DNA from: Paramecium octaurelia
Lineage: Eukaryota > Ciliophora > Oligohymenophorea > Peniculida > Parameciidae
Direction: 5' to 3'
DNA length: 64,000 bases
Assembly: GCA_905182995.1 (NCBI GenBank)
Contig: CAJJDP010000112.1
Location: 46,744 to 110,743 of the forward strand
The notes under the pieces are model-generated. The model made no database searches. It was not told the origin of the DNA and was given only the letters and a program-made list of their open reading frames with translations. Below, piece by piece: positions 38,309 to 50,176 of the stretch (position 1 is the stretch's first letter; each line of letters begins with the position of its first letter). The position numbers and the translations under genes are program-made.

Positions 38309-40892
38309 TCATTAAACAATACAAAATTAAAATGGAGTTTTGTTCCCTTGCTATTAAATCGAAATATTTTGAGATAACTCATATTATTCTTTGATTGCTT
38401 TGATAATTATCCAACTTAAATCTACTTTTTTGCTAAATATTTCATTTATTATCATATCACTATTTGCTTCCAAATAATTTAAAATAATCAATGCATCTTC
38501 AGTGCCTGCTGCCCAGTAAATATTATTTCTGAATTATTTATCTTCTTCTTGCAACAATTAATCTGTAAATTTCCTAAATCTTGATTTTGGTTTATTAATC
38601 AAATTAGCGTATTATGTTTTACTTAATTCTAAGCCTGCAATTTATACTTATATTTATAATTGGCCGGGAACTATAGAACTACATTTTAAAATATTATTTA
38701 GTTTTTTTAATCTTGTAGTAAATTTATGCTCTTTATGATATTCAAATCCAAAATCAAGAGCAGCATTAATTATGTTAAAAGAATTACCAACAATAGGTAA
38801 TCCTCCAAAGATATATGATCCTATATTTAGCATCTTTTGAAAAACATTTAAAGTTTATTCAGAGTTACTTTCTATTATTGCATTTTTGTTATTTTAAAAT
38901 AGATTAGTGCAAATCTATTAAATAGCAGATAAATAATTATATAATCTCCAAGCTAAAGCATTATAATACATCCATTAATCGTAATTTTCTTTTTTATTTA
39001 ATTGTTTAAGAGATTCAGAAACTTGAATACTGTCTTATTCTAAAAGTGAATTGACACTGATTGCATGTGTAGCTATTTGGTTTTAAAGATTATTAAATCT
39101 TTGCTAAAATTTTTGTAATATCTAAAAGTAATCTGTTTATAGATTTTAATTTAATTAAATATCTAATGGTTTTATTGTTTATGTTAATTCATCTACTAGC
39201 ATTTAGCCTTATTCCTCTAATTATATTGTCTACTATGTTTAGACTTCTTTAGAAATGTATTTAAGTAAAATATCTGTTATTTATATCTAAATTTGAATTT
39301 CGGTAAGTAGACTAACTTCCTTCTTAATATATGTAAGATTTGAATTAGATAAATTCCATTTCGATATTTATTAAAAAGTTATTTGATCCAATTATTTTTG
39401 TGCTCTTGTAAGATAAATATTTGATTAATCAAATGATTATTATTAAAAATAGAGACTTCCTAAGTTTGTTAGTAAAAGTGGGTGATCTGGTTCTAATAGA
39501 AGTGCTTTTTCCTAGTCTTGGATTGCTTTTTCTTTTTCTCCTTGTTCATTAAATAAAACTCCTACTTATATAACTAGATGATACACCTCGTTAATAATAT
39601 GCAGCAGTATAATTTGGATTTAATTTGATTGTTGTGTTGTAGTCTTGGAGTGCATTTTCTTTTTCTCCTTTTTGTTTAAATAAAACTCCTACTTAAATAA
39701 CTAGATGACGTACCTCGGTCATAATATGCAGCAGCATAATTTGGATTTAATTTAATAGCCTTGTTGTAGTCTTGGAGTGCTTTTTCTTTTTCTCCTTTTT
39801 GTGTAAATATAACTCCTAAATATAAAATTAGGTGATATACCTCGGTTATAATATGCAGTAGCATAATTTGGATTTAATTTGATGGCCATGTTGTAGTCTT
39901 GGATTGCTTTTTCTTTTTCTCCTTGTTGTTTAAATAAAACTCCTAATTAAATTACTTGTTGATAAACCTCTGTTAAAATACGCATCAGCATAATTTGGAT
40001 TTAATTTTATGGCAACGTTGTAGTCTTGGAGGGCTTTTTCTTTTTCTTGTTGTTGTTTAAATAAGACTCCTAATTACATAATTAGTTGATATACCTCGGT
40101 TTATATATGCAGTAGCATAATTTGGATTTAATTTGATGGCCCTGTTGTAATCTTGGAGTGCTTTTTCTTTTTCTCCTTGTTGTTTAAATAAAACTCCTAG
40201 TTAAATTACTTGTTGATAAACCTCTGTTAAAATACGCATCAGCATAATTTGGATTTAATTTTATGGCCATGTTGTAGTCTTAAAGTGCATTTTCTTTTTC
40301 TCCTTGTTCATTAAATAAATTCCCTAATTATATAACTAGATGTTATACCTCGGTTTATATACGCAGTAGCATAATTTGGATTTAAATGGATTGCCGTGTT
40401 GTAGTCTTGATTTGCTTTTTCTGTTTCTCCTAGTTGTTTAAATAAAACACCTAATTATATAACTAGATGATATACCTCGGTTATAATATGCATTAGTATA
40501 ATTTGGATTTAATTTAATAGCCATGTTGTAGTCTTAAAGGGCTTTTTCTTTTTCTCCTTTTTCATTAAATAAATTCCCTAATTATACAACTAAAGATATA
40601 CCTCGGTTTATATACACAGTAGCATAATTTGGATTTAATTTGATGGCCATATTGTAGTCTTGAAGTGCTTTTTCTTTTTCTCCTTATTGTTTAAATAGCA
40701 CTCCTAATAATATAACAAGATGATATACCTCGGTTTATATAAGCAGTAGCATAATTTGGATTTAATTTGATGGCCATGTTGTAATCTTGAAGTGCTTTTT
40801 CTTTTTCTCCTTGTTGTTTAAATAAAACACCTAATAATATAACTAGATGATATACCTCGATTATAATACACAGTAGCATCAACTGCAGACAT
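38309..40892 (-). CDS. Tetratricopeptide-repeat protein with one intron per repeat
   Basis: ATG 40890-40892, TGA 38309-38311, about 769 aa after removing 11 introns (ten of 25 nt, one of 24 nt). Each internal exon is 102 nt and encodes one 34-residue TPR unit (LFKQQGEKEKALQDYNMAIK, LNPNYATAYINRG). The introns all fall in phase 1 within the glycine codon that ends each unit (CGA G|GT...AG|GN). About 11 units occupy residues 13-385. A final stretch EKALLLEPDHPLLLTNLG leads into about 380 residues without repeats, helical and Gln-rich, with one weakly hydrophobic part (MLNIGSYIFGGLPIVG). TPRs are protein-binding scaffolds; the C-terminal half is unknown. Confidence 0.9.
39470..40855 (-). repeat. 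Tandem array of TPR exon plus intron, 127-bp unit
   Basis: The unit is 102 nt of exon plus about 25 nt of intron, repeated about 11 times. Introns share the start GTATATCA (variants GTTTATCA, GTACGTCA, GTGTATCA) and the end TTAG or GTAG. First intron 40831-40855, second 40704-40728, exactly 127 nt apart. The intron is duplicated with the exon. Confidence 0.9.
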
Positions 40893-41280
40893 TATCTAAT
40901 AATGCATTTTTTATTATTTTTATTTTATATATTATCATGAACATCACCCCCTTCTATACTAATATATTTCTTTATATATCAAAATAATTATATTTGCCAA
41001 TTAAAATGGTAATTGTTTTTATTTTTATCATATTTATTGTTATTTAACCTCAATAATATTTCTTTGGAATTACTCTAATCTTAAACCTACAAATATTTTT
41101 ATCAATTTATTTCAATTTTCATATAAAAAATGCACCAAATGCCATACAGTTCTGAATACATTATTTATTATTAATATTAATATTAGCAGATATATACTAT
41201 CAAATTTTTAAATTTTAATCTTTTTTAATTAATTTCCCTACTAGCATTTTTATCTCTTAATTTAATTAGAAGTTCTGACT
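40893..41280. other. Upstream region of the TPR gene
   Basis: AT-rich spacer between the TPR start codon and the retrotransposon relic. Probable promoter lies here, but no motif is recognised. Confidence 0.4.
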
Positions 41281-41329
41281 AAGATAATTTTGAATGATAA
41301 TTCATATTAAGATGAAAGGATCAGTTATA

Positions 41330-42686
41330 TTTGTGCTATTTACAAATTTAGAGATATATTGAATAATTCTATAAAATTATTAGGAAGACAATCAATATTG
41401 GCATAATCAAATCTTTTGTTTTAATTTCGATCATATTCCTTGGTGGAATCTAAGTAATTTATCTATATTGCATTTTTAAATTGTTTATTAAGAGGCTCTC
41501 AAAATTAAGAACTAAAGATTGAGTATTAAATAGTAAGAAGCATTTTTGGAAAACCTACTAAAATTTTACAACTGGCTTTGTAAATTTTTTTAGCTCCTTA
41601 TGGATATTTTAATATTTTGAGGAAGGTATTGCATTTAAAGAATATAAAATAGATAGTAATTAATTTCCAAGAAAAATCTTGTGATATCCATTTTAGCATT
41701 CAATTAATTTGATTAACTAGAATTTTAAGTTTATGAAGATGCTATTTTAATTTTCTATTGTTGCCTACTAGTATTATTAAGTATTTGTATTTTTAAACCA
41801 CAGGATAGTTCATAATATCACTGATCCATGTATGATTGCCACATTTTCGTTTGTTAATCTTTAGCTTATATTAATAGAGCATTTTTAAGAATTTTTAAGT
41901 ATTCAAGAGAATCCTTATGATGAATAATTGTGACAATATCATCAGCAAATTAGTCACTTTAGCAATTTAGATGACCATCAATAAATACCTTCTCTATAAG
42001 ATCTTCTAAATAAATATATAATAAGGTAGGGGAGAGAGGAGAGCCCTAAGGAACTCCATTATCAAAATAATAAGCGCATTAGTATTAGGATCCTTATAGT
42101 ATATATTAGAATGTAAAATTATAACAACCTCAATATCATACAAATGTAAAATTTTTTTTCTAATAAAATTAAAAAAAATAAATTATGATTGACACAGTTG
42201 AAGGCATTAAAATAATCAATAAAGATGCAACTCATATTATCATTTTTCGAAAGTTATTAATTTTATTGAGTATATTAGAAATGTGGATTTAGGATGAAGA
42301 ATTTGGAAAAAAAATACGGTTTATTAATTTGATAATTTCAATACCGCATAATTTTATAATTGAGGGAGGAAACTAATTCTAAAAATTTGTACAAAGAGCC
42401 CAGTACAGTAAAGGATCTAAATTACCTAATAGAAGGGATTCGAGGAAGAGCCTTATTTAAAGGTATTAGTCTAGCCTAACAGAGGTCACGTATTAAGCTG
42501 TAAATTTTGGTTGATTTCAGGAAAATATCTGACATTCCACCGTAACTAATTTGCCTTCTAGCTAGAAATGTGTTGTTAAATCTTTTAAATACCTTCAATG
42601 TTAAGTGGAGCCAAGGCTGGTCGTGGAAGAGGTTTGTACTATTATCTATGAGAAATCTACCAAGAACATTTAAACAGTTAGAAAAT
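41330..42686. repeat. 1357-bp direct repeat, left copy
   Basis: Matches 42688-44044 base for base where compared; one N at 42687 separates them. Each copy carries the same reverse-transcriptase relic with the same defects. Two genomic copies would be expected to differ, so a failed contig merge is the likely cause. Confidence 0.9.
41400..42686 (-). pseudogene. Non-LTR retrotransposon reverse transcriptase relic (left repeat copy)
   Basis: Same content as the relic at 42760-44470 but truncated at the N. The FADD motif lies at 41938-41949 on the minus strand. Confidence 0.65.
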
Positions 42687-42687
42687 N

Positions 42688-44044
42688 TTTGTGCTATTTA
42701 CAAATTTAGAGATATATTGAATAATTCTATAAAATTATTAGGAAGACAATCAATATTGGCATAATCAAATCTTTTGTTTTAATTTCGATCATATTCCTTG
42801 GTGGAATCTAAGTAATTTATCTATATTGCATTTTTAAATTGTTTATTAAGAGGCTCTCAAAATTAAGAACTAAAGATTGAGTATTAAATAGTAAGAAGCA
42901 TTTTTGGAAAACCTACTAAAATTTTACAACTGGCTTTGTAAATTTTTTTAGCTCCTTATGGATATTTTAATATTTTGAGGAAGGTATTGCATTTAAAGAA
43001 TATAAAATAGATAGTAATTAATTTCCAAGAAAAATCTTGTGATATCCATTTTAGCATTCAATTAATTTGATTAACTAGAATTTTAAGTTTATGAAGATGC
43101 TATTTTAATTTTCTATTGTTGCCTACTAGTATTATTAAGTATTTGTATTTTTAAACCACAGGATAGTTCATAATATCACTGATCCATGTATGATTGCCAC
43201 ATTTTCGTTTGTTAATCTTTAGCTTATATTAATAGAGCATTTTTAAGAATTTTTAAGTATTCAAGAGAATCCTTATGATGAATAATTGTGACAATATCAT
43301 CAGCAAATTAGTCACTTTAGCAATTTAGATGACCATCAATAAATACCTTCTCTATAAGATCTTCTAAATAAATATATAATAAGGTAGGGGAGAGAGGAGA
43401 GCCCTAAGGAACTCCATTATCAAAATAATAAGCGCATTAGTATTAGGATCCTTATAGTATATATTAGAATGTAAAATTATAACAACCTCAATATCATACA
43501 AATGTAAAATTTTTTTTCTAATAAAATTAAAAAAAATAAATTATGATTGACACAGTTGAAGGCATTAAAATAATCAATAAAGATGCAACTCATATTATCA
43601 TTTTTCGAAAGTTATTAATTTTATTGAGTATATTAGAAATGTGGATTTAGGATGAAGAATTTGGAAAAAAAATACGGTTTATTAATTTGATAATTTCAAT
43701 ACCGCATAATTTTATAATTGAGGGAGGAAACTAATTCTAAAAATTTGTACAAAGAGCCCAGTACAGTAAAGGATCTAAATTACCTAATAGAAGGGATTCG
43801 AGGAAGAGCCTTATTTAAAGGTATTAGTCTAGCCTAACAGAGGTCACGTATTAAGCTGTAAATTTTGGTTGATTTCAGGAAAATATCTGACATTCCACCG
43901 TAACTAATTTGCCTTCTAGCTAGAAATGTGTTGTTAAATCTTTTAAATACCTTCAATGTTAAGTGGAGCCAAGGCTGGTCGTGGAAGAGGTTTGTACTAT
44001 TATCTATGAGAAATCTACCAAGAACATTTAAACAGTTAGAAAAT
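42688..44044. repeat. 1357-bp direct repeat, right copy
   Basis: Second copy of 41330-42686. Its right edge runs into unique sequence that carries the upstream part of the same reverse-transcriptase reading frame, so the two copies plus flanks reconstruct a single element. Confidence 0.9.
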
Positions 44045-44470
44045 GCTTCTTATCCAAAGTGGATTATTCCATTCTCATCTTTAAAGTAAGAAAAAATTCC
44101 ACCTTCTCTTTTGTTAGGATTTAGAGTAGTTATTCCTTAATTTTCGTGTAAAAGGTTCTAAAGTCATTTTAGTAATAATAGGCCAACTCTTACAAAAGAA
44201 GAAAAGGTTTTAAAAATTTTATAATTAAGCTCATAAAGGTTTTTATTTATAGAGGAATCAATTTAGTCATAAATTCATAGAATATAGCCTCTATAAAATT
44301 AATTAATTAACCAAATTGATAATTTATCTTTTATACTCAGAATGTTTGTTTATGGCTAAAAGAAGCTATCTTTTATTAAATCAATTATGATTAGAATTAA
44401 AGATTTCAGGAAGGTAATTTCTAACCTATAAGCTATCAAGTATCAATGGGAAGTATTAGGTTGTACATCT
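42760..44470 (-). mobile_element. Decayed LINE-type non-LTR retrotransposon (reverse transcriptase)
   Basis: The minus strand reads through the ordered motifs of a LINE reverse transcriptase. A pre-palm segment is IRQFRSFTVLGSLYKFLE. Motif A is FIDYFNAFNCVNH near 43561-43592. Motif B is NGVPQGSPLSP near 43385-43417, and motif C is FADDIV at about 43292-43307. The thumb and C-terminal part continues to about 42760. A frame shift lies between motif A and motif B, and TGA codons occur after motif C and upstream of 44200, so it is dead. The endonuclease domain expected upstream is only faintly visible at 44.4-44.8 kb, and no 3' tail or target-site duplication was found. In Paramecium such elements are usually confined to the germline nucleus. 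Confidence 0.8.
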
Positions 44471-45422
44471 GAAATTACCTCAACCTTGGTGTCAATCCCC
44501 TTAAGGACGGATCATACTTAAGATCATTTCCATCATTTAAAAAATAAAATTAGTTTCACTCTCCTCAAAATTACATTATGAGGGAAAATTCCCAAACATA
44601 AATTACCTCATTAAGAGTATCACCTATCTCAATATAAAAGGTTTTCATGAATTATAAAATTGCTCACACCTGTTCTCGTTTTCATTAAATTTCCACTCAC
44701 CATCAATTTTTGGTTGAGTCACTTTTATAAAGTCCTCATCAATTATACATATGATAAATATGGATGAATGCAGTCATAATGCTCAAATCTTAAGCCCCTG
44801 TTTCAAAGTAAACTTCTCTGAAAACCTTGTAGTATGAAGAACGGCACTAACATGTTAAACATCTAATCCTACTATTTGAATTAACAGTTTGGTTCTCATT
44901 TTCGCTCTCTCAGCCTTTTGTGTAATTTTCAAAACATCATGTTAGAGGACAAATTATGTAAAATATAGTAGAACTTGTTTAAATTACAAGAATCACAACA
45001 AAAAGTACATGTGGTGGCTTTTTCAAAGTTGTTAGGTTTTACAAATTGCAAGTAATGGAGGATTCACACAGCAGTCTTAGCAAACGTGATACCGAGATGC
45101 AAAGATGATCAAATGATCTATAAGTTTCACAACAACATTTTGATGAAATCCTATTCTATTGCGTAATTCTGTTGCTGGCTATCTACACACTACATGCTCT
45201 GCTTACACCTTTATTTGTCTTGCTTGCAAAATAAAACCAAAACTTATTCTTTTATTTATTATATGTTGAATTCCACACATGAAATGCTTATACCAACACC
45301 TGTGTAACATATATTAAATTGATCAACTGTTTGTCCAATTTACTTTTTATACGGTTATATCCAAGCTTCACCTCTAAATCTAAAATTTTAATTAAACTAA
45401 AACTAGAAATTATAGGTTTTGA
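44471..45422. other. Probable 5' part of the retrotransposon relic
   Basis: Short minus-strand open stretches (for example FEHYDCIHPYLSYVQLM near 44.8 kb) but no conserved endonuclease motif I can defend. Position and orientation suit the 5' half of the LINE. Confidence 0.3.
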
Positions 45423-45842
45423 TATTATCTAACTTGTTTTAGAGATTCAGGCTCTAGTTGCAGTTGTCCTGAAACTTATGTTCACTACAGCGAGCAACTC
45501 TTGTATACAACATATCTAAAAATAAATGACTCCGAAGCCAAAAATACTGGAAAAAATGTTTGCGAGGTTCTTGATTCATCACTGAAAGTGATATCTAATG
45601 ATGGCAAAAAATTGCATATAGGTTCAAATAATCATTGCTATCATTCTGGAGATGCAAATAAGACTGCAAATTATTGCTCAATTTGCGTTGCTCTGGATAA
45701 AGCAGTGTTTTCTTTCCCAGATATAAAAAAGCACACTAATTTAAATCAATATAGAAGATATTTTGAGGTGAAAGGAATGAAAAGCTGTCAAAACGAAACA
45801 TTCTAAACAGCACTAAGGCTGGGAATTTTCAAAAAAGTGTGA
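45423..45842 (+). CDS. Cysteine-containing ORF fragment, unknown
   Basis: The frame is open for 139 codons between TGA 45420-45422 and TGA 45840-45842. Cysteines cluster as CSCPETY, NVCEVL, NNHCYHSGDANKTANYC and SICVALD. There is no early ATG, so it is either an internal exon or a relic. After the last TGA a different frame is open for about 20 codons (SVIPLVIEPEFPLNLMPIK), as after a frameshift. Not recognised; it may belong to a dead surface-protein gene. Confidence 0.3.
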
Positions 45843-46446
45843 TACCTTTGGTTATTGAACCTGAATTTCCTCTAAACCTGATGCCAATTAAGTGAGTAAT
45901 TTATTTTTATTTTTAATTGAAAGAAATCAAATAAAAAGGGAGTTTAATACCACTTCACCCTAGAGTGAATCTGAGTGTACCAGAAAAGAATAATATTTAA
46001 AATTACTTAAGTCAGTAATTAAAGTCTGATTTAGTATTATAATTAACAAGTTTACTTAAAAAATAAGAAGTAACACAAACAGATGGCTCAATTACATCAA
46101 TCTCAAAAAATTTTGTAAAGGCTTTAAATCATTAGTTGAAAGCACTCAAGTGGATATCACTAAATGATCAATATTTACCATTTATGATGGTAGTATAAAT
46201 TTTATCCAAAACATGAAAAATAATAATTTGTAAAATGTATTTATATCATCAGATCCAAAATGAAAGGAATTCTTAACATCACCTTCCTTCGGAACTTTTG
46301 AAAAGCTATTGCCAAGGATTATTTAATTAAGAAATAAATCTATATGGGATGCCCACCATTTATTAGTATATCTTAATTTGTAAAGATTCTTAGATGGTTT
46401 TTTTCTCAAGCATTCAAAGTAAACACATTTTCTAAATATCAAAAAA
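45843..46446. other. Intergenic, nothing recognised
   Basis: AT-rich with short frames only. Confidence 0.45.
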
Positions 46447-47340
46447 ATGCAGAGCTTTGATTTTATATATATAGGGAAAATTAAAATTAGCACAGAATAC
46501 GATTGGTAGATAATTAAAAAAAAACGTGAATCATTCTCATTTACATAGAATTAAAGTTGTGATATTAGTATTAAATGCCCAAATGCAGAGCATAATAAGG
46601 GTGTCAAATTAGTATGTTTTGAGGAATCTTGTAAAGGGTAAAGATTATATTGTGATGAATGTATAAAAATTGGAAATCATGCTTCCCACCCTCAACATTA
46701 GAAGAATTATCATTGTTATTTGAATCTATTGAAAGAGTTGAAAAGAGTGTGATAATTTAATTAATACTATGAGTAAATAAATGGATCTGATTTAACAACA
46801 ATTCCATTTATTAATGAAGGAATTAAATCAAAACATCAAAAATAATAATTAAATAGTTTAAATCCTGAATTAATTAATTCATTGTTATCATAAATTATCC
46901 ATTTCAAATAATTTGACTGCAATATCCAAAATGAGTGTTTTAAAATCACAAACGACTTCTAAAATTAAATATAAAATTATTATTGATTTACATTTAAATG
47001 AAAGTAATTATTATCAAATATCTAATATATATTTTGATAAATCAGAGATATATATGAAAAAGGTAATTAATTAAGTAGGTAAGATAGAAACTAAGAATTT
47101 ATAATACCAATTCAATAATATATTAAAATAGTGAAAAAAATATATTTTGAAGCCATATAAATATTTGATTAAGCATTAAACTTAAATTCAAAACATTAAT
47201 TATTATTAGAAGGTAAAGGTATGTAAATTTGAAAGAAATAGCTTCTAGTTTAAGTTATCCTAATTTAAAAGATTTATTATAAGGTTGCTTAAATATATAA
47301 TGAGATTTTTTAAAAGCATTCAAACATAAATGAATAACTT
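46447..47340 (+). pseudogene. Zinc-finger plus TPR-type protein, decayed
   Basis: From ATG 46447 the frame gives a B-box-like Cys/His segment: CPNAEHNKGVKLVCFEESC, then LYCDECIKIGNHASHPQH. A helical linker follows. A TGA at about 46750 interrupts KELKRV/QFNQYYEQ. The frame shifts near 46980, after NPELINSLLSQII...NIQNECFKITNDFQ, to DLHLNESNYYQISNIYFD. Near 47160-47210 it reads AIQIFDQALNLNSKHQLLL, the start of a TPR unit, then more stops. The order Cys/His N-terminus, coiled coil, then repeats resembles a large Paramecium gene family. At least two lesions make this copy nonfunctional. Confidence 0.6.
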
Positions 47341-47747
47341 AAGATACATTTAATAACATATAATATTATTATTCAAAGTCTGTTTCTATTTCATTTTGTT
47401 AAAATTTTCAGTAGCAATTTAATATTTTATATTTGTAATACCAGTTCATCTTCAATTAACTATAACTCAGACTAGAAAATATCATTAATTGCTTAATTTT
47501 TCTATTATTCTATTCTCAGCCTTTCATTTAGATGAGCATCACATGTGTTTTTTTACCATTGCAAAATGGATATGTTTATAATTTATGATCTGAACTGGCA
47601 TACTTATTGCAGATTGTATTTCATCGATGTAAAATAAATGCTTTGATTAAAGTAACTGGGATAAAATTTAATTTTCAACTAAATAAAGGCAAATTCAATT
47701 GATAATTTAAGGTTAAGCTTCAAAAGCAAACCATTAATTGTAACAAT

Positions 47748-48501
47748 ATGGAAAGTACTAATGACTTTAAGGAAAGCCAATTAATTGCTTAGTTAGATAT
47801 CAAAGATTTTAAGGTAATCAACTTTCTTATTAATACCCCAGCAAAACGATATCCTTAACACTACCATTATGGGAACTCTCAAACAGTCTTTTTATAAGTA
47901 TAATAACTTAGCATCACTTAATATAGGAAGATTAAAAGCAATTCAAAAATTTTTATACTTTCTACAATATAATTAATCTTCTTAGTTCAGATAACCATCA
48001 TTGAGACATTCGAGCTTCTCGAGGCTGGAGGACGGAATGTTTTAAAAATTATTAATTTTGTTTATAATAGCTCTAAACTACATTTCAGGGAACAAATTAT
48101 AATTTGGAAATGATATAAACTATAATAATTAAAGTGTTAATAACATCTGCTCAACAAAGTAAACATGTTTTTTATGCTTTGTCAGGGTATTAACATCTTC
48201 ATTATATAAAAATTAACATGTTACATAAGTCAATAAGTTAGTTGAATTTTATTGGCTTAATATATCGTCAATATCGAAAGCAATTTTGAATTGGCTTCAT
48301 ATTATACTACACATTAATATATTGAGTAGAATAGATATGCCAATTTTATTGACTCAATATTACTCATTTTTGACTAAAAAAACTATCTATATTGAAAAGA
48401 ACATTTTTTAAAGTTTACCTTCATGCATTCAAAAACAATAAATAAATATCAGCTAAAAGGATTTAAATAGAAATGAAAGTGAAATTTATGAGTTGGACTG
48501 A
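47748..48501 (+). CDS. Hypothetical protein, 241 aa, one intron
   Basis: ATG 47748; exon 1 47748-47813; 28-nt intron 47814-47841 (GTAATC...CCCCAG); exon 2 to TGA 48499-48501. Exon 2 is 219 codons free of TGA, so coding is likely. Residues around 80-95 are a hydrophobic segment (KLLILFIIALNYISG), and a second lies near 165 (AILNWLHIILHINIL). It is rich in Ser, Asn and Gln elsewhere. No family recognised; possibly a small membrane protein. Confidence 0.5.
47814..47841 (+). other. 28-nt intron
   Basis: GTAATCAAC...ACCCCAG. Its removal links the first 22 codons to the long exon frame; without it the starting frame stops soon after. Confidence 0.55.
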
Positions 48502-49668
48502 TATTATCATGCGAGAAGCATAAAAATATATTTTAATTAGTTTTACTAACTTAGAATAATTGCTAAAATAAGTCATAATTCTTAAGGACTCATTTATCCT
48601 CATATCATTAATTTTATTTTCTATATTCTGAATTTCTTTCTTATAATTAATGATAATTTTCATCTTCCTATTCATCTTTCCTTCAAATTTGATTTTTTTT
48701 GTTTTCTGCCTCTTTTTTTTTATCATTAGATGCCCTGAAAAGTCTTTTAACATTTGTTTTTGTTCCCATTGACTAATCCAATGACTTTATTTTATTAAAG
48801 TATTATGAAATCATATTATTTAATGTATTCTTGAGTAAGGATCTTCATATCATATTTTATCTCTTTTGTATATTTTAAAAGAATTAATGATTAGGTGTGA
48901 GAGTTTTCAAAACCATTACAAACCAGTCCTAATCAGGTTAACTATTTTAATCTATACCCAAATTCTTTGTTAAATAGGAGTTTTCAAAAACTCTTCATTT
49001 ATTTCATATTTTAAACCTGACTTCAGTAAAACTCAAATTGATAACATTTAGAACATAGATTTTTCAAAAAGAATACCATGTAGATAATCTGAAGATCCTA
49101 TTGAAGAAGTAAGTTTAGGCAAATACTTGCCTTAAGTAGTACGCCATAGTAAGGCTGATTCTAAGTAAGGAATTAATTGATTAGCATCGGATCTGGAGAT
49201 ATTTAATAAATCTTCTTCTTATAAATTATTCTACATTTTTTTGATATATTTACTCTTTAATTGTGTGCTAAGCTTATGAAATTAAACAATATATTAGGAA
49301 AATTTAGAATAATAAAAATCGAATCTAGCGAAGTCGTGTAAGGATTTTTAAGTTAGAGATTATAATTGAAGAAAATTGAATAAAAAATTTTCATTTATCT
49401 TTCATTTAGCTACTAATACTCAAACAAGTAATTGCAAGTGCAAATGCTGCTAAGGAATGGAGAAGCAGCATATTATACATCGTAATAATTATAAATATGA
49501 GAAAAACCAAAAATACAGGATGAATATTAAATGTTTATGAATGTTAACCAATGCTATTCAGACATCACGAATGCAATTAATGCTGCTTAAACTTTAAAAA
49601 AGGACTTCAATGAAGAAAAGTATGAACCAATGCCATTGAAAGCAAGCTATAATATAATCCTTTGTTGA
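48502..49668. other. Weak coding signals, no gene model
   Basis: Several 60-75-codon plus-strand frames without clear continuity: about 49030-49250 (NTCLKQYAIVRLILSKELID) and 49276-49500 (KIESSEVVQGFLSQRLQLKK, LLRNGEAAYYTSQQLQ). They may be exons of one gene with small introns, or a relic. Confidence 0.3.
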
Positions 49669-50136
49669 ATGTAATTAATCTTTGAAAAAAACATTTATAA
49701 AAAAAATAAAAAGGGAAAATCTAGAACAAAAATTGTACATTCTTTAACATTCGATTAAGGAATCCGAATTGTGAAGTTTATAGTAATTAAAGGAAAAAAT
49801 CATATTATTGTCTGCCATGCTTGGGATAACTCCTTCTTAAGTTAGATCAACAGTATTAGATTGAAGAGAATAAATAAAATTTTAGAATAAGGTACAGTAG
49901 CCGTCTTTTTTTTAAATTTTACTATTTTGATGATAATAAAATTTTATACTTAGAACAAATGCGACAGCAATTTAAAAGAAAAACTTAAATAAACAATGAT
50001 TACAGATATGGACTCAATATTAAAAGCTCTTAAGCACAACTTATGTTTGAAAGTGAAAGATTTCACTAAGATGGCTGATCAAAGTATGTGTTGTGGCGAG
50101 TAAAATGATTTTCGAGATTGCAAAATGATAAAATGA
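49669..50136 (+). CDS. Hypothetical protein, 155 aa
   Basis: ATG 49669 to TGA 50134-50136 in one frame. It opens basic (KKNKKGKSRTKIVHSLTFDQ), has a hydrophobic segment in the middle (VAVFFLNFTILMIIKFY) and a helical polar end (DMDSILKALKHNLCLKVKDF). The layout suits a single-pass membrane protein. It ends 40 nt before the convergent gene at 50177. No family recognised. Confidence 0.35.
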
Positions 50137-50176
50137 AAGATAATTAATATATTCAAATAGCAAATTATCAATTATT

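Noticed and set aside
42570-42764. 64-codon plus-strand ORF
   Set aside because: Crosses the N at 42687 at the false junction between repeat copies and is antisense to the reverse-transcriptase relic.
48421-48753. 110-codon minus-strand frame rich in Lys and Ile
   Set aside because: Overlaps the 3' end of the plus-strand gene at 47748-48501 and has no motif; possible but not defensible as a gene.
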